Positions 7,814-16,373 of a stretch of 39,767 bases of DNA are shown one piece after another. Below the pieces are notes generated by a model. It did not search any database and was not told the DNA's origin. It was given only the letters and a program-made list of their open reading frames with translations. The stretch lies in contig RDOG01000031.1 of NCBI GenBank assembly GCA_011365055.1, positions 1 through 39,767 on the forward strand, in the 5' to 3' direction. The translations under genes and the position numbers were made by a program. Position 1 is the stretch's first letter; every line of letters starts with the position of its first letter. The stretch comes from Promethearchaeota archaeon. Lineage in GTDB: Archaea > Asgardarchaeota > Lokiarchaeia > Helarchaeales > RDOG01.

Positions 7814-9007
7814 TTAAATTAATGCAAATCTTCTGACAAGTTCTTTAAACTCCTCATCCGTAAGAGGTGAGTGCCTTACACCTGATCCGAATAGATTCTT
7901 TTGAATGTAATCTATTATTGCGATAACACGTCCATCATTTTCGTCAAACTGCTCTAAGGAGTTTTCTTCTAATAAAACTTGTTTTAATTTGAAAAGAATT
8001 ATCTTTTTTCCTGAATATGAGCCAATTAACAATCTTCTCGTATTTCCAACACTTTCTGGTGGAAATAGTTCATAAGTTTCAGGATGTTTGATTACTCCAT
8101 CACTATGAATGCCGGATTGATGCGTGAATGCGTTTTCTCCAACTATAGCTTTATTCTTAGGTATTGTGATATTTAAATATTTATTAAGAAGTACACAACA
8201 TTCAGTCAATAACGAAATGTCAAACCTTTTAACTCCGTAATGATGATATAAATTCATAATAAGTTTTTCAGTTTCAGCATTTCCTGAACGCTCACCTACG
8301 CCTAACATCGTAGTTGAAACCCATTCGGCTCCATTATTTAATGAAGTTAAACTATTAGTTACTGCGTTACCTAAATCGTCATGTCCGTGGAATTCTAAAC
8401 CAATTTTAAAATTTTGAGAAAACATATAAGTTTTATCTGGGATGCTTTTATTCAAATCTATTTCAGCGGTATGATGTGCGCTAATACCTGCACCTACCGT
8501 GTCACAAATACGATATACTTCAGCACCAGCTTCTATAACACCTTGAATTATCCTTTTTTCATATTCCATATCCGACCTAGTACTATCTTCACCGTGATAA
8601 AATACTCTTAAACCGTGTTCTGTAGCATATTTTACAGCGCCTGTAACACGATCAAAAGCTTCTTCTCTTGTTATCATCAACTTATTTTGCAAATGGATGT
8701 CTGAAACTGGATGTGAGATTCCCACTTCTTTAATACCATTTAATCGTAATGCTTCATCAATATCATTTTTATTTGCACGAACCCAAATTGCAATTCGAGC
8801 TTTAAAACCAGCATCCAATATTAATTGGGCTGTTTTTCTATCAACGTCGTACCAAGTACCAAATAACTCCAGTCTATCAACACCAATATCATTTAAATAA
8901 GTCGCAATCTTCAATCGTTGAGGTGGTGCAGGGGCTCGTATTCCGGGCATTTGAAGACCATCTCTTAAGGTCGTATCATCAATCTTTGCTTCTTGAATAG
9001 TTGCCAA
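7814..9007 (-). CDS. isopropylmalate/homocitrate/citramalate synthase-like enzyme (HMGL-like TIM barrel)
   Basis: 397 residues. The barrel starts with IDDTTLRDGLQMPG, holding the R-D pair, and carries the metal-binding EFHGHDDLGNA motif and GVGERSGNAETE; together these define the 2-isopropylmalate/homocitrate synthase family, which condenses acetyl-CoA with a 2-oxo acid. The FTHQSGIHSDG stretch is the linker region. The protein is about 100 residues shorter than full-length LeuA and lacks the C-terminal allosteric domain. Where relatives have GKHSG this one has GSYSG. Homocitrate synthase, citramalate synthase or Re-type citrate synthase are all possible, so no symbol is given. TTG 9007 is the likely start, with GGAGTAA 8 nt before it. 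No other amino-acid biosynthesis gene lies beside it. Confidence 0.85.
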   Translation of the reverse strand: MATIQEAKIDDTTLRDGLQMPGIRAPAPPQRLKIATYLNDIGVDRLELFGTWYDVDRKTAQLILDAGFKARIAIWVRANKNDIDEALRLNGIKEVGISHPVSDIHLQNKLMITREEAFDRVTGAVKYATEHGLRVFYHGEDSTRSDMEYEKRIIQGVIEAGAEVYRICDTVGAGISAHHTAEIDLNKSIPDKTYMFSQNFKIGLEFHGHDDLGNAVTNSLTSLNNGAEWVSTTMLGVGERSGNAETEKLIMNLYHHYGVKRFDISLLTECCVLLNKYLNITIPKNKAIVGENAFTHQSGIHSDGVIKHPETYELFPPESVGNTRRLLIGSYSGKKIILFKLKQVLLEENSLEQFDENDGRVIAIIDYIQKNLFGSGVRHSPLTDEEFKELVRRFALI

Positions 9008-9280
9008 ATTTATTACTCCGATTTTTAATTCTCAAATCTCATTATTTTTGATAAAATCTAGGTTTTTTAATTTTATTATTTTAAATAACAACTTAGATGT
9101 TATTTGAATATCAATTTATTTAAGAAAAAAATTTAATTCTCTAAATCCGATAAAATAAAAGCAATAATTTATGTTTAATCAAATTTTATGGAATGTTCAT
9201 TTTATTATTGGTCAATTATAACCACCATACCTTCCGACAAAATCAATTGGAATAAAATTTTGCAATCTGGGATATAAAAT

Positions 9281-10822
9281 ATGAATAAAAAGGAAATTCT
9301 TGAATATTGTTTAAAAATTGGTTTCCAAATTTCACCGGGCGTGTTAGATCAAGTTGCGAAAAAAGAAAATCCGATGAATTATTTGAAAAATATCCTCGAA
9401 AAAATCAACCTATATGAAAAAGTTCCTTTAGTTATTTCCACTGATACTATTGAATCATTAAATGGAAAAAAAAATCAAGAATTTCCTTATATAGAACCAG
9501 TTACTTCAAAAATCGAATTAAAAAAACCAGATTTAAACTCAGAAACTAATAATGTTATTCATGCATTGAATAAAGATCTTCCAATAAATGTCGAAATATT
9601 AGAAGATCCGACGGGAAAATTATTAGGTACGGGTAAAATAGAAGATTTTATTTCTTATTTTAGAGATAGATATGAAAAATTAAAGATAATTTTGAGGAAA
9701 CAAGAATATCAAAACGCACTTACTATTAATGAAGCTAAAAATAGAGTTAATGAAGTAGTAAAAATAATTTCTATCATTAGAGATTTAACAAAAACTAATT
9801 CTGGTAATTATATATTAGAATTAGAAGACTACTCTGGAACTATATCTGCTCGTGCATACAAAAATAATGAAGAAATAATGAAAAATATGGAACATGTAAT
9901 GTTGGATCAGGTTTTAGGAATAACTGGTATTATTAAAAAATCACAAGAAAATGAAATCTTAATTATTAGAGAAATTGCATGGCCAAATGTCCCTTTAAAA
10001 AGAAACATTAAAACAGCAGAATTTCCCATTTTTGCAGCATTAATTTCTGATACTCACTTCGGAAGTAAAAAATTTATGAAAAAACAATTTCAAAATTTTA
10101 TAGACTGGCTTAATGGAAATACTCCCGATCCAAAATACAAATATTTTAGCGAGAGAATCAAGTATTTGATCGTTGCGGGTGATATCGTTGATGGGGTTGG
10201 TGTTTATCCCAGCCAACAAGAAGATTTAGAAATATTAGATATTAAAGAACAGTATAATTATGCAGCAGAGTGGTTTAACAAAATTCCTAACCATGTTCAT
10301 GTTATAATTACTCCCGGATCTGGTCATGATGCGGTTAGAAGAGCTCTTCCCCATCCCGCTATTCCTAAGAAATATGCAAAAAGTCTTTACAATTTAAAAA
10401 ATGTCATCATGCTTGGTAATCCTGCATATTTTACTTTAGAATCCGTGAAATTTTACGTAACTCATGGTGATAGCTTTGATGATTTAATTATAAGCATTCC
10501 CCATCTATCTTACGAAAAATCAACTGAATCGATGGTTGAAATGCTTCGAAGTAGACACATAGCACCAATTTATGGCTTAAAAACTGGTATTGCCCCGGAA
10601 AGAGAAGATCATCTTGTTATCAAGGAAGTACCTGACGTATTTCACACCGGTCATTCTCACATTCTCGATATAAATTCCTATCGAAATATTTTATTAATAA
10701 ATAGCGGTTGTTTCCAAGATCAGACATCTTATATGAAAGAAAAAGGAATAATCCCAAAACCTGCCCTAGTTCCCATTATTAATTTACAAACTTTAGAACT
10801 TACAGTTATGAACTTCAATTAA
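9281..10822 (+). CDS. polB: family-D DNA polymerase small subunit (DP1)
   Basis: 513 residues. The small subunit of archaeal PolD carries the 3'-5' proofreading exonuclease and pairs with the large polymerase subunit DP2. Seen here: an N-terminal helical domain, an OB fold at about 165-245, and a calcineurin-type phosphoesterase domain with D257-x-H259 (ISDTHFG), G300-D301 (AGDIVDG), THGDSFDD and H455..GHSH (457-460). The motif usually written GNHD in this family reads G346-S-G-H-D350 here, so the asparagine ligand is replaced and one residue is inserted. Slightly shorter than many euryarchaeal DP1 proteins. Its end overlaps the convergent 91-residue gene by 8 bp. DP2 is not in the window. 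Confidence 0.93.
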   Translation: MNKKEILEYCLKIGFQISPGVLDQVAKKENPMNYLKNILEKINLYEKVPLVISTDTIESLNGKKNQEFPYIEPVTSKIELKKPDLNSETNNVIHALNKDLPINVEILEDPTGKLLGTGKIEDFISYFRDRYEKLKIILRKQEYQNALTINEAKNRVNEVVKIISIIRDLTKTNSGNYILELEDYSGTISARAYKNNEEIMKNMEHVMLDQVLGITGIIKKSQENEILIIREIAWPNVPLKRNIKTAEFPIFAALISDTHFGSKKFMKKQFQNFIDWLNGNTPDPKYKYFSERIKYLIVAGDIVDGVGVYPSQQEDLEILDIKEQYNYAAEWFNKIPNHVHVIITPGSGHDAVRRALPHPAIPKKYAKSLYNLKNVIMLGNPAYFTLESVKFYVTHGDSFDDLIISIPHLSYEKSTESMVEMLRSRHIAPIYGLKTGIAPEREDHLVIKEVPDVFHTGHSHILDINSYRNILLINSGCFQDQTSYMKEKGIIPKPALVPIINLQTLELTVMNFN

Positions 10823-11090
10823 ATTTTCCGAATTTAATTTTTTTTACTTCATTTTTAACTAAAATTCTAATTTTTTGTCCAACTTCCTTAAATCTCTTCC
10901 CTAAATATCTTATTTCTAGACTTTTATCTGAGATTTCAAATAATATTATGATTCCTTCCTTTCCATCTCGAAAAGCAATTGAAAAATTACCAATATCCAT
11001 TATTTTGATTCGAGTCTTTCCTCGAGGAAATATATATCCTAGCGTTCCATCGAATAATGAAATTGAAATTTTTTCCGCTAATTTACTCAT
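10815..11090 (-). CDS. conserved-looking 91-aa protein of unknown function
   Basis: 91 residues, predicted as almost all beta strand with a basic C-terminus (KNEVKKIKFGKFN). I recognise no family. Its ribosome binding site GGAGTGA is formed by the last codon and stop of the glycerate kinase gene, and its ATG follows that stop by 9 bp, so translation is probably coupled and the two genes form an operon. The 3' end overlaps DP1 by 8 bp. The beta-rich, basic character would fit a small nucleic-acid- or protein-binding fold, but this is only a guess. Confidence 0.65.
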   Translation of the reverse strand: MSKLAEKISISLFDGTLGYIFPRGKTRIKIMDIGNFSIAFRDGKEGIIILFEISDKSLEIRYLGKRFKEVGQKIRILVKNEVKKIKFGKFN

Positions 11091-11099
11091 TTATTAAAT

Positions 11100-12464
11100 T
11101 CACTCCACTAAAACGAGCGTAATATCTGCGATATTTGTTCCTGTATCTCCCGTTACGATAATTGATCTTCCTAATCTTTTAAAAAATTTATGAGAATTAT
11201 TTTTAGATAAAAATTCTACGAAATTTAAGTTTTTTTCTCGTGCTTGGTGATAACTTTGATCATCAATCATAACTCCAGCGATTTCAAAATTAATTGAATT
11301 GTCCGATCCATCAGTCCCTAATGAAAGCATTACAAAATCTTTATAAGAAGTGGCTTTTGATAAGGCCCCTAAAATTAATTCTGAATTGCGTCCTCCATAA
11401 CCATTATTCTTTACAGTAACTGTTGTCTCACCCCCAGAAATTAGAATAATTCTGCCTTTGCTTTTTTTTCTTAACCGTATGGCTTCTTCTAATAGCTCAA
11501 TTCCAATCTCCCGAGATTCTCCTTTTAATTCAATTGAATAAATATAGGGCTCTATATTAAATTTTTTTGCTTCTTCTTTCAAAAAATTACAAGCCATTGA
11601 AAGGTTTCCAATTATAAAATGATAAGATTTTTGAAAATTCCTGTGTTTTATATTAGAATTTTCTTCTTTTATAGCATTTTGACATTTATTAAAATGATCG
11701 ATTATTGCATTTGGAATATCGTAATCTCTTAATTCATCAAGTATTCCAATACAATCTATAAGGGTCGAAGTATCTGAAACCGTTGGTCCACTAGCAATAA
11801 ATTCAATAGGATCTCCCAATACATCAGATATTATGAGTGAAAGAGTCGTTGCTTCATTTGTATAGTTCAATAATTTTCCTCCCTTTACTTTAGAAATATG
11901 TTTTCTTAACGTATTAATTTTTATAATGTCTAATCCTGATTTTAAAAGTATTTTATTTAGCGATTGAAGGTCTTCTAGTGCTATTCCATTTTCGGGTTTG
12001 CAAAGAAGAGCTGATCCTCCTCCTGAAATTAAAAATATCACTAAATCATTTTTTCCTGCCTTGCTAAGTTCTGTTAAAAAGGAATTAGTTGATTCTATAT
12101 TTAACTCAGATGGGATGGGATGCGTGCCTTCTAGAACCTTAATCTTTTTTAATGCATATTTTTTACTGGTTCCTTCTACTACAATGATCATTCCGCTATT
12201 AATTTTAGGACCCAACAATTCTTCCAAAGATTCAGCCATGAATCCACTCGCTTTTCCAATTCCAAAAATAAAGATTTTTTCAAATATAGTTAAATCCATT
12301 TCTAATTTTTCAATTTTTAATAAATTTTTTTTTAATTTGATGGAGTTATTAATTAATGTCTTTGGATGAATGAATTGAAGTGTTTTTTCTAATAAAAATA
12401 GTAATTCTCTTCGGCTTTCTTTCAGAGAAGATGTTAATTCTAATTGATTTTTTATGATTGGCAC
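11100..12464 (-). CDS. glycerate 2-kinase (MOFRL/DUF4147 family)
   Basis: 454 residues. This family phosphorylates D-glycerate at O-2 to give 2-phosphoglycerate, feeding glycolysis or serine and glyoxylate metabolism. Seen: the FGIGKASGFMAESLEE block near residue 65, the glycine-rich ISGGGSALLCKPENGI block, the NTLRKHISKVKGGKL helix and the C-terminal MOFRL part beginning ISGGETTVTV with GGRNSELILGAL. Length is normal for the family. The start is GTG 12464, only about 20 bp downstream of the 3' end of the tRNA cluster on the same strand, so the kinase may be transcribed together with or just after the tRNAs. Confidence 0.92.
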   Translation of the reverse strand: MPIIKNQLELTSSLKESRRELLFLLEKTLQFIHPKTLINNSIKLKKNLLKIEKLEMDLTIFEKIFIFGIGKASGFMAESLEELLGPKINSGMIIVVEGTSKKYALKKIKVLEGTHPIPSELNIESTNSFLTELSKAGKNDLVIFLISGGGSALLCKPENGIALEDLQSLNKILLKSGLDIIKINTLRKHISKVKGGKLLNYTNEATTLSLIISDVLGDPIEFIASGPTVSDTSTLIDCIGILDELRDYDIPNAIIDHFNKCQNAIKEENSNIKHRNFQKSYHFIIGNLSMACNFLKEEAKKFNIEPYIYSIELKGESREIGIELLEEAIRLRKKSKGRIILISGGETTVTVKNNGYGGRNSELILGALSKATSYKDFVMLSLGTDGSDNSINFEIAGVMIDDQSYHQAREKNLNFVEFLSKNNSHKFFKRLGRSIIVTGDTGTNIADITLVLVE

Positions 12465-12485
12465 GTTAAATCCGAACCATTATAT

Positions 12486-12600
12486 TGGTGCAGGGGGTGG
12501 GATTTTCTTGAAATAATGAAAATTATGTCAATTCGAACCCACGAAGGCCTCTGCCACAGGGTCCTAAGCCCTGCTCCTTTGACCGCTCGGATACCCCTGC
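12486..12600 (-). tRNA. tRNA-Leu (TAG) with a T-loop intron
   Basis: Acceptor GCAGGGG (12594-12600) pairs with CCCCTGC (12490-12496); discriminator A at 12489 and encoded CCA at 12486-12488. The anticodon arm is CAGGG-CTTAGGA-CCCTG, giving anticodon TAG (Leu), followed by a long variable arm typical of class II tRNAs. The T-stem is GTGGG/CCCAC, but its loop TTCGAA/T is split by 29 extra bases (12503-12531). Removing them restores TTCGAAT exactly. First of the three tandem minus-strand tRNAs to be listed, and the last in transcription order. Confidence 0.88.
12503..12531 (-). other. 29-nt intron in the T-loop of tRNA-Leu, between A59 and T60
   Basis: Read on the minus strand, the insertion folds into a hairpin (TGA, mismatch, ATAAT, loop TTTC, ATTAT, mismatch, TCA). 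Around the junctions lies a bulge-helix-bulge-like motif: bulge AA/T, a four-position helix TTCG against AGAA (three pairs plus a G-A mismatch), and bulge AA/T, closed by the T-stem GTGGG/CCCAC. Cutting both bulges after AA leaves a perfect T-loop. Non-canonical tRNA introns cut by a broad-specificity archaeal splicing endonuclease are known mainly from Thermoproteota. Confidence 0.8.
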
Positions 12601-12615
12601 AATTTAATTAGAATA

Positions 12616-12691
12616 TGGGGCCCGCTGCGGGAATTGAACCCGCGTCCGGGGATCCACAGTCCCCTATACTAGCCACTATACTAAGCGGGCC
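12616..12691 (-). tRNA. tRNA-His (GTG)
   Basis: Includes the extra G-1 at 12691, which pairs with C73; the seven-base acceptor stem follows. Anticodon arm GGGGA-CTGTGGA-TCCCC gives GTG (His). T-arm GCGGG-TTCAATT-CCCGC is intact and CCA is encoded (12616-12618). No intron. It sits 15 bp from tRNA-Leu and 7 bp from tRNA-Ala, so the three are likely one transcript. Confidence 0.95.
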
Positions 12692-12698
12692 ATGTGAA

Positions 12699-12776
12699 TG
12701 GTGGACCAGGCGGGCTTCGATCCCGCGACCTCTGCGTTGCAAGCGCAGCGATCATACCGGGCTGATCTACTGGCCC
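12699..12776 (-). tRNA. tRNA-Ala (TGC)
   Basis: Acceptor GGGCCAG/CTGGTCC includes the G3-U70 wobble pair that identifies alanine tRNAs. D-stem GATC/GATC; anticodon arm CTGCG-CTTGCAA-CGCAG gives TGC. T-arm GCGGG-ATCGAAG-CCCGC has A rather than T at position 54. Discriminator A and encoded CCA (12699-12701). First gene of the tRNA transcript. Confidence 0.95.
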
Positions 12777-13146
12777 ATAAGAATGTTAGTTTTTTTATGA
12801 TTCTTTCAGTTCTTTTAAACTTTAAAAAGTTTTATTTAATCAAATTTAGAATTAAATTTAGGTTTAATCTATATAAATATCGTTCTTTACATAAAGTTTT
12901 TACTAATAAAAATTAAGTAGCATAAAAATTTGAGTAGTTCTTTTAGATTGATTAAAAAAATTAATTTTATTTTAAAAAATGGAATTATTATCAAAATAAT
13001 AAATGAAAAAATTCGAAAAATCGAATTAGTTCTTAATTATATTGAAGTTATTAATTCATTTTGAAGGAAATTGGCTCTTTTTTAGGATACATTGAATGGA
13101 TAATAAAAATCAGAAAAAAACACGCAATATTTTTAGTACTTTATAA
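12777..13146. other. gene-free AT-rich stretch upstream of the tRNA cluster
   Basis: About 370 bp of very AT-rich DNA between the 5' end of tRNA-Ala and the 3' end of the ZIP-like gene. It must hold the tRNA promoter; TTTAAA-type elements around 12818-12832 are in a suitable place on the minus strand. The short plus-strand frames that run from the tRNAs into this stretch have no gene-like features. I see no other structure. Confidence 0.5.
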
Positions 13147-14139
13147 TCAAATTAGAAAAAAACTCTCAAGATAATTAAGTAAAATTATTATCAAAGAAAA
13201 AAATACTGCTCCCAGTAAAAAAAATTCAGGTTTGCCACGTTCTCTTTCTGGGAGAACTTCCCGGATGGTAACGTAAAAGAATATCCCAACAATGAAAGCA
13301 AAAAAAGAATCGTATACAAATTGATTAATGGGAACGAATGTTTCTAAGAAAAATCCGATAAAAATTCCTGTTGGGACAGAACTCGTAAATAAAATTTTCT
13401 TCCACTTTTGTTTTCCACGAAATATATGAATATTAAATTCTTCTTTTCCTAAAGTAATTTTTATGTGTCTATTTAATGGATTTGAAATGATGGATTTCAA
13501 TACTGCAAAAATAAAAAATAAGAATGCATTAAAATAATGAATAGTTAGAAAATTAATTATTAATATTCCAGCTAGTACATGAGTCACATAATCTGTACCC
13601 GCATGTAAAGTACTTAAATTCTTATAAACATGATCAAATATTTTTAATTTTAATTTATTTTCTTCAGTTTCAACCTCTAACTCCTTTTTATGCAATTGAT
13701 TATCAGATTTAACTAATAATTTCAAGGATTCTTCATCCAAATCCTCCTTTTCAACCAAGTCATCAATGAATTGTTCTAAAGACTTTTCTTGCTTCTGAAG
13801 TGCATCCTCTATAAAATCTAACTCTCGTATTTTTTTCTGCGATTTATTCTCTACACGCTGCATTATGACTTTTTCAGTCAAATGAATGAAAACAAACCCT
13901 AAAAATATGAAAAAGTATAGAAAAAATTCTAAGATCGGATCGGGAAAATCTCTATTCAAACCGGGAATTACGTCAAGAAAAATGAAAGAAATTGAAATTC
14001 CACCAATTAAAGATATATAAATGTCCTTATACTTTTCTTCTAGTTTCTGTATAGGTTTAATTTCACTAATGTAATCGATCGCTAAGAATGCTACTCCTAA
14101 AATTATTCCTGGGATTAATACAAAGAAAATAGTGATCAT
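13147..14139 (-). CDS. polytopic membrane protein, ZIP-transporter-like, with coiled-coil insertion
   Basis: 330 residues. Membrane helices at about 3-22, 39-60, 68-88, 185-215, 250-266, 273-294 and 306-330. Between the third and fourth lies a charged helical coiled coil (about 93-170), placed where ZIP metal transporters have their long variable loop. The block FAFIVGIFFYVTIREVLPE resembles the sixth helix of ZIP proteins. In the fourth helix (THVLAGILII) the HNxxD metal ligands of ZIP are not conserved, so transport of Zn or Fe is uncertain. It could be a divergent transporter or a sensor of the same fold. Stands alone; no clear ribosome binding site before ATG 14139, but a TATAAAAAG run lies just upstream. 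Confidence 0.72.
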   Translation of the reverse strand: MITIFFVLIPGIILGVAFLAIDYISEIKPIQKLEEKYKDIYISLIGGISISFIFLDVIPGLNRDFPDPILEFFLYFFIFLGFVFIHLTEKVIMQRVENKSQKKIRELDFIEDALQKQEKSLEQFIDDLVEKEDLDEESLKLLVKSDNQLHKKELEVETEENKLKLKIFDHVYKNLSTLHAGTDYVTHVLAGILIINFLTIHYFNAFLFFIFAVLKSIISNPLNRHIKITLGKEEFNIHIFRGKQKWKKILFTSSVPTGIFIGFFLETFVPINQFVYDSFFAFIVGIFFYVTIREVLPERERGKPEFFLLGAVFFSLIIILLNYLESFFLI

Positions 14140-14332
14140 TACTCTTTTTATAAAGATTTTTTTTTAAAATGTTTGTGCTTTCAGTATAAAATATTTAATT
14201 AATGATTTTTGGAGAAGTCCTCTTCTATTTCCATTCTTTAATGCATAACATGTATTATTTATTCTAGAAAACATAATTATGCTCGATTATTTGTAGCTTG
14301 ATGAAAAAAAGTCTCTAGTAATTTATTTCTGT

Positions 14333-15133
14333 TCAATCCTCTTTTAATATCGTGCCTCCCGCTCTTTTTTTTGCCCTACTTTGAAACGCTGATTGAAACC
14401 CTGGTTCGTAATTCATATATTGAGGAATTGGATATCTTAGTCCAGCTTTATGAGTTGCCTCTAAACCAATCACGATAGACTCAAGCTTACTCCTGGGTAT
14501 TGCATACATAACTTCTGAATCTTGAGCTCCCCCCCATACCCTATCTCCATTACCTAAAATAACTAATTGTGGTTTTTCTGTTTGTATAGTCTTAATTACA
14601 CCTATATGACATGATCCTATTCTTCCAGCATCAGTGAATTCTAATATTCCTCCTTCAAAATAGAGATAACTTTGGGTCAATCTCATTGCTTGTCCCGGAA
14701 GACAATATGTTAATACAACATCAGGGATAATTTTTGTTCTAGTTAAAGGTGATAATACTAATCCGATATAATCTTCCTTTAAGATATACTGATGGTTTCT
14801 TATCTTTCTTGCTGTTTCAACATCATTTGAATACAATCCAACTTCAAATTGCTCAGCAAATTTCAACATTTCATCACTAGGCTCATCCCAACGATATACT
14901 CCTCTAGCGAATTTACACACGCAATCTTCTTTTAAAACAGCTATCGTCCATCCGTAACTTCGAGTCATTTTAAAATTTTGACAGATAAAATTCTTTGTGG
15001 GAGGTCTTCTTGTTTTTGGAGGGATTTCTGATTCGTCTTTGATTAATTTTACTGCAATTGGAAACGTCAGTGGTCTTATAAATTGCTCAATTTTTTTTCC
15101 ACATTCCCTATATTTTTCTAAATCTTTTTCCAT
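14333..15133 (-). CDS. DUF169 family protein
   Basis: 266 residues matching the DUF169 family over its length: the FPIAVKLIKDESEIP start, CQNFKMTRSYGW, the middle LVLSPLT block and VILGNGDRVWGGAQDSEVMYAIP. The family is common in archaea and anaerobic bacteria and its biochemical role is not established; it contains conserved cysteines (here in the ICQNF and EDCVCKFA regions) that could bind a metal or Fe-S centre. GGAG lies 10 nt before ATG 15133. It follows the GNAT gene by 19 bp on the same strand, so the two are cotranscribed. Confidence 0.88.
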   Translation of the reverse strand: MEKDLEKYRECGKKIEQFIRPLTFPIAVKLIKDESEIPPKTRRPPTKNFICQNFKMTRSYGWTIAVLKEDCVCKFARGVYRWDEPSDEMLKFAEQFEVGLYSNDVETARKIRNHQYILKEDYIGLVLSPLTRTKIIPDVVLTYCLPGQAMRLTQSYLYFEGGILEFTDAGRIGSCHIGVIKTIQTEKPQLVILGNGDRVWGGAQDSEVMYAIPRSKLESIVIGLEATHKAGLRYPIPQYMNYEPGFQSAFQSRAKKRAGGTILKED

Positions 15134-15152
15134 ATTTTATTTTCTCCTTTAT

Positions 15153-16265
15153 TTAAAATCCCGACTGCTCGAGAGCAATATGCCAGGGACCTTTTAATAA
15201 TTTTATATCTGGATATATTTTTTTAAAATCATTTGAAATTGGTTTGATCATTTCAACGTCGCTAATTGAAGGCAAAAAAAAACCATTTCTAGATAAAAAA
15301 TTTTGTATGGACCTGTTAAATTTATTCCAAAATCCGATCATAAAACCTGTACCGTTTCTAGCTGCGATGGATTCTAAAGCACGATAAATTTGAGAACCAA
15401 CTCCTTTCCTTCTATAACTTTTATTAACAAATATTTCTGAAACTACGTGAAACGGAACGGATTTTTTAGTATTAAGTATTAAATAATGTGTTTTAGTGAT
15501 AGAGCCTCCTCCAATTATTTTTCCGTCTAATTTGGCTGCTATACAAATATTTTCAAACATTTTTGGTCTAATCAACCGAAACCAATTCCAATATTCTCTT
15601 GTAAAATCTTCAAACGATACTAATTCTCTATAAGATTTATTAATCTCTTGAAGAAATTCGTCATTTAAATTTTTAACTTGATATAATCTTATCGGTAGTT
15701 CACAAGATTTGAAACGTCGATATTCTTGGAATTTTTCTAATGCGTATATGGGTCCTGTAATAGGTAATGTTATTCTTAAATTTTTAATCATATTTAATGG
15801 CTCTATTAATTTAAAAGCAATTCGACATTTAGTCGCATAATCATATCCATTTTTATAATAAAATTTGTGTGCATGGTAACCAGGATCTGCAACTAACATG
15901 CTTAAATCCATATTTCGTTCTTCCATGAACTTTATTGCGTTATTTAATAGTGTCTGCGATATCCCCCTTCTCCAAAATTGTGGAATCGTTGCAACATCGT
16001 CAATACAACCTACCTTATATGTGGTTCCAAAAAAATTCATCTCTCTAATAGTACAGATTACGGTTCCAACGATTTTACTATTCTTATATATTGCTATTTG
16101 ATAACCATCTGGATCATAATTTGGTCTATCAACGTTATATTTCCACCTCCAAAAATCTTCAGTTATGAAACTTGAAAAATTAGATCTCCAAAATGCCGCT
16201 TTAAAGACTTTTACGATACCAGAAATATCATCATCATTTTCATAAGTTCGATATGTTATATTCAT
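15153..16265 (-). CDS. tandem GNAT N-acetyltransferase
   Basis: 370 residues with two GNAT folds. The first (about 1-150) has the acetyl-CoA loop in the form PQFWRRGISQTLL; the second (about 200-350) has NKSYRRKGVGSQIYRALE, the canonical RxxGxG/A loop, followed by a typical FLSRNGF end. The family moves an acetyl group from acetyl-CoA to an amine; the acceptor is unknown. It is the first gene of a two-gene unit with DUF169. Loss of one CoA loop is common in tandem GNATs, but here both look usable. Confidence 0.88.
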   Translation of the reverse strand: MNITYRTYENDDDISGIVKVFKAAFWRSNFSSFITEDFWRWKYNVDRPNYDPDGYQIAIYKNSKIVGTVICTIREMNFFGTTYKVGCIDDVATIPQFWRRGISQTLLNNAIKFMEERNMDLSMLVADPGYHAHKFYYKNGYDYATKCRIAFKLIEPLNMIKNLRITLPITGPIYALEKFQEYRRFKSCELPIRLYQVKNLNDEFLQEINKSYRELVSFEDFTREYWNWFRLIRPKMFENICIAAKLDGKIIGGGSITKTHYLILNTKKSVPFHVVSEIFVNKSYRRKGVGSQIYRALESIAARNGTGFMIGFWNKFNRSIQNFLSRNGFFLPSISDVEMIKPISNDFKKIYPDIKLLKGPWHIALEQSGF

Positions 16266-16373
16266 ACAACCACATAATCTAAAAAGTTTGAATTTTGTTT
16301 TAAATAATAAGAACTACTCTTATTTATACATTAATAATTCTATCGAATTCTTATTTGACAAGGGTGAAGCTTG

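Noticed and set aside
12615..12916. Plus-strand open frames of 61 and 72 codons
   Set aside because: They lie across the tRNA-His and tRNA-Ala genes on the opposite strand; the open frame comes from tRNA sequence.
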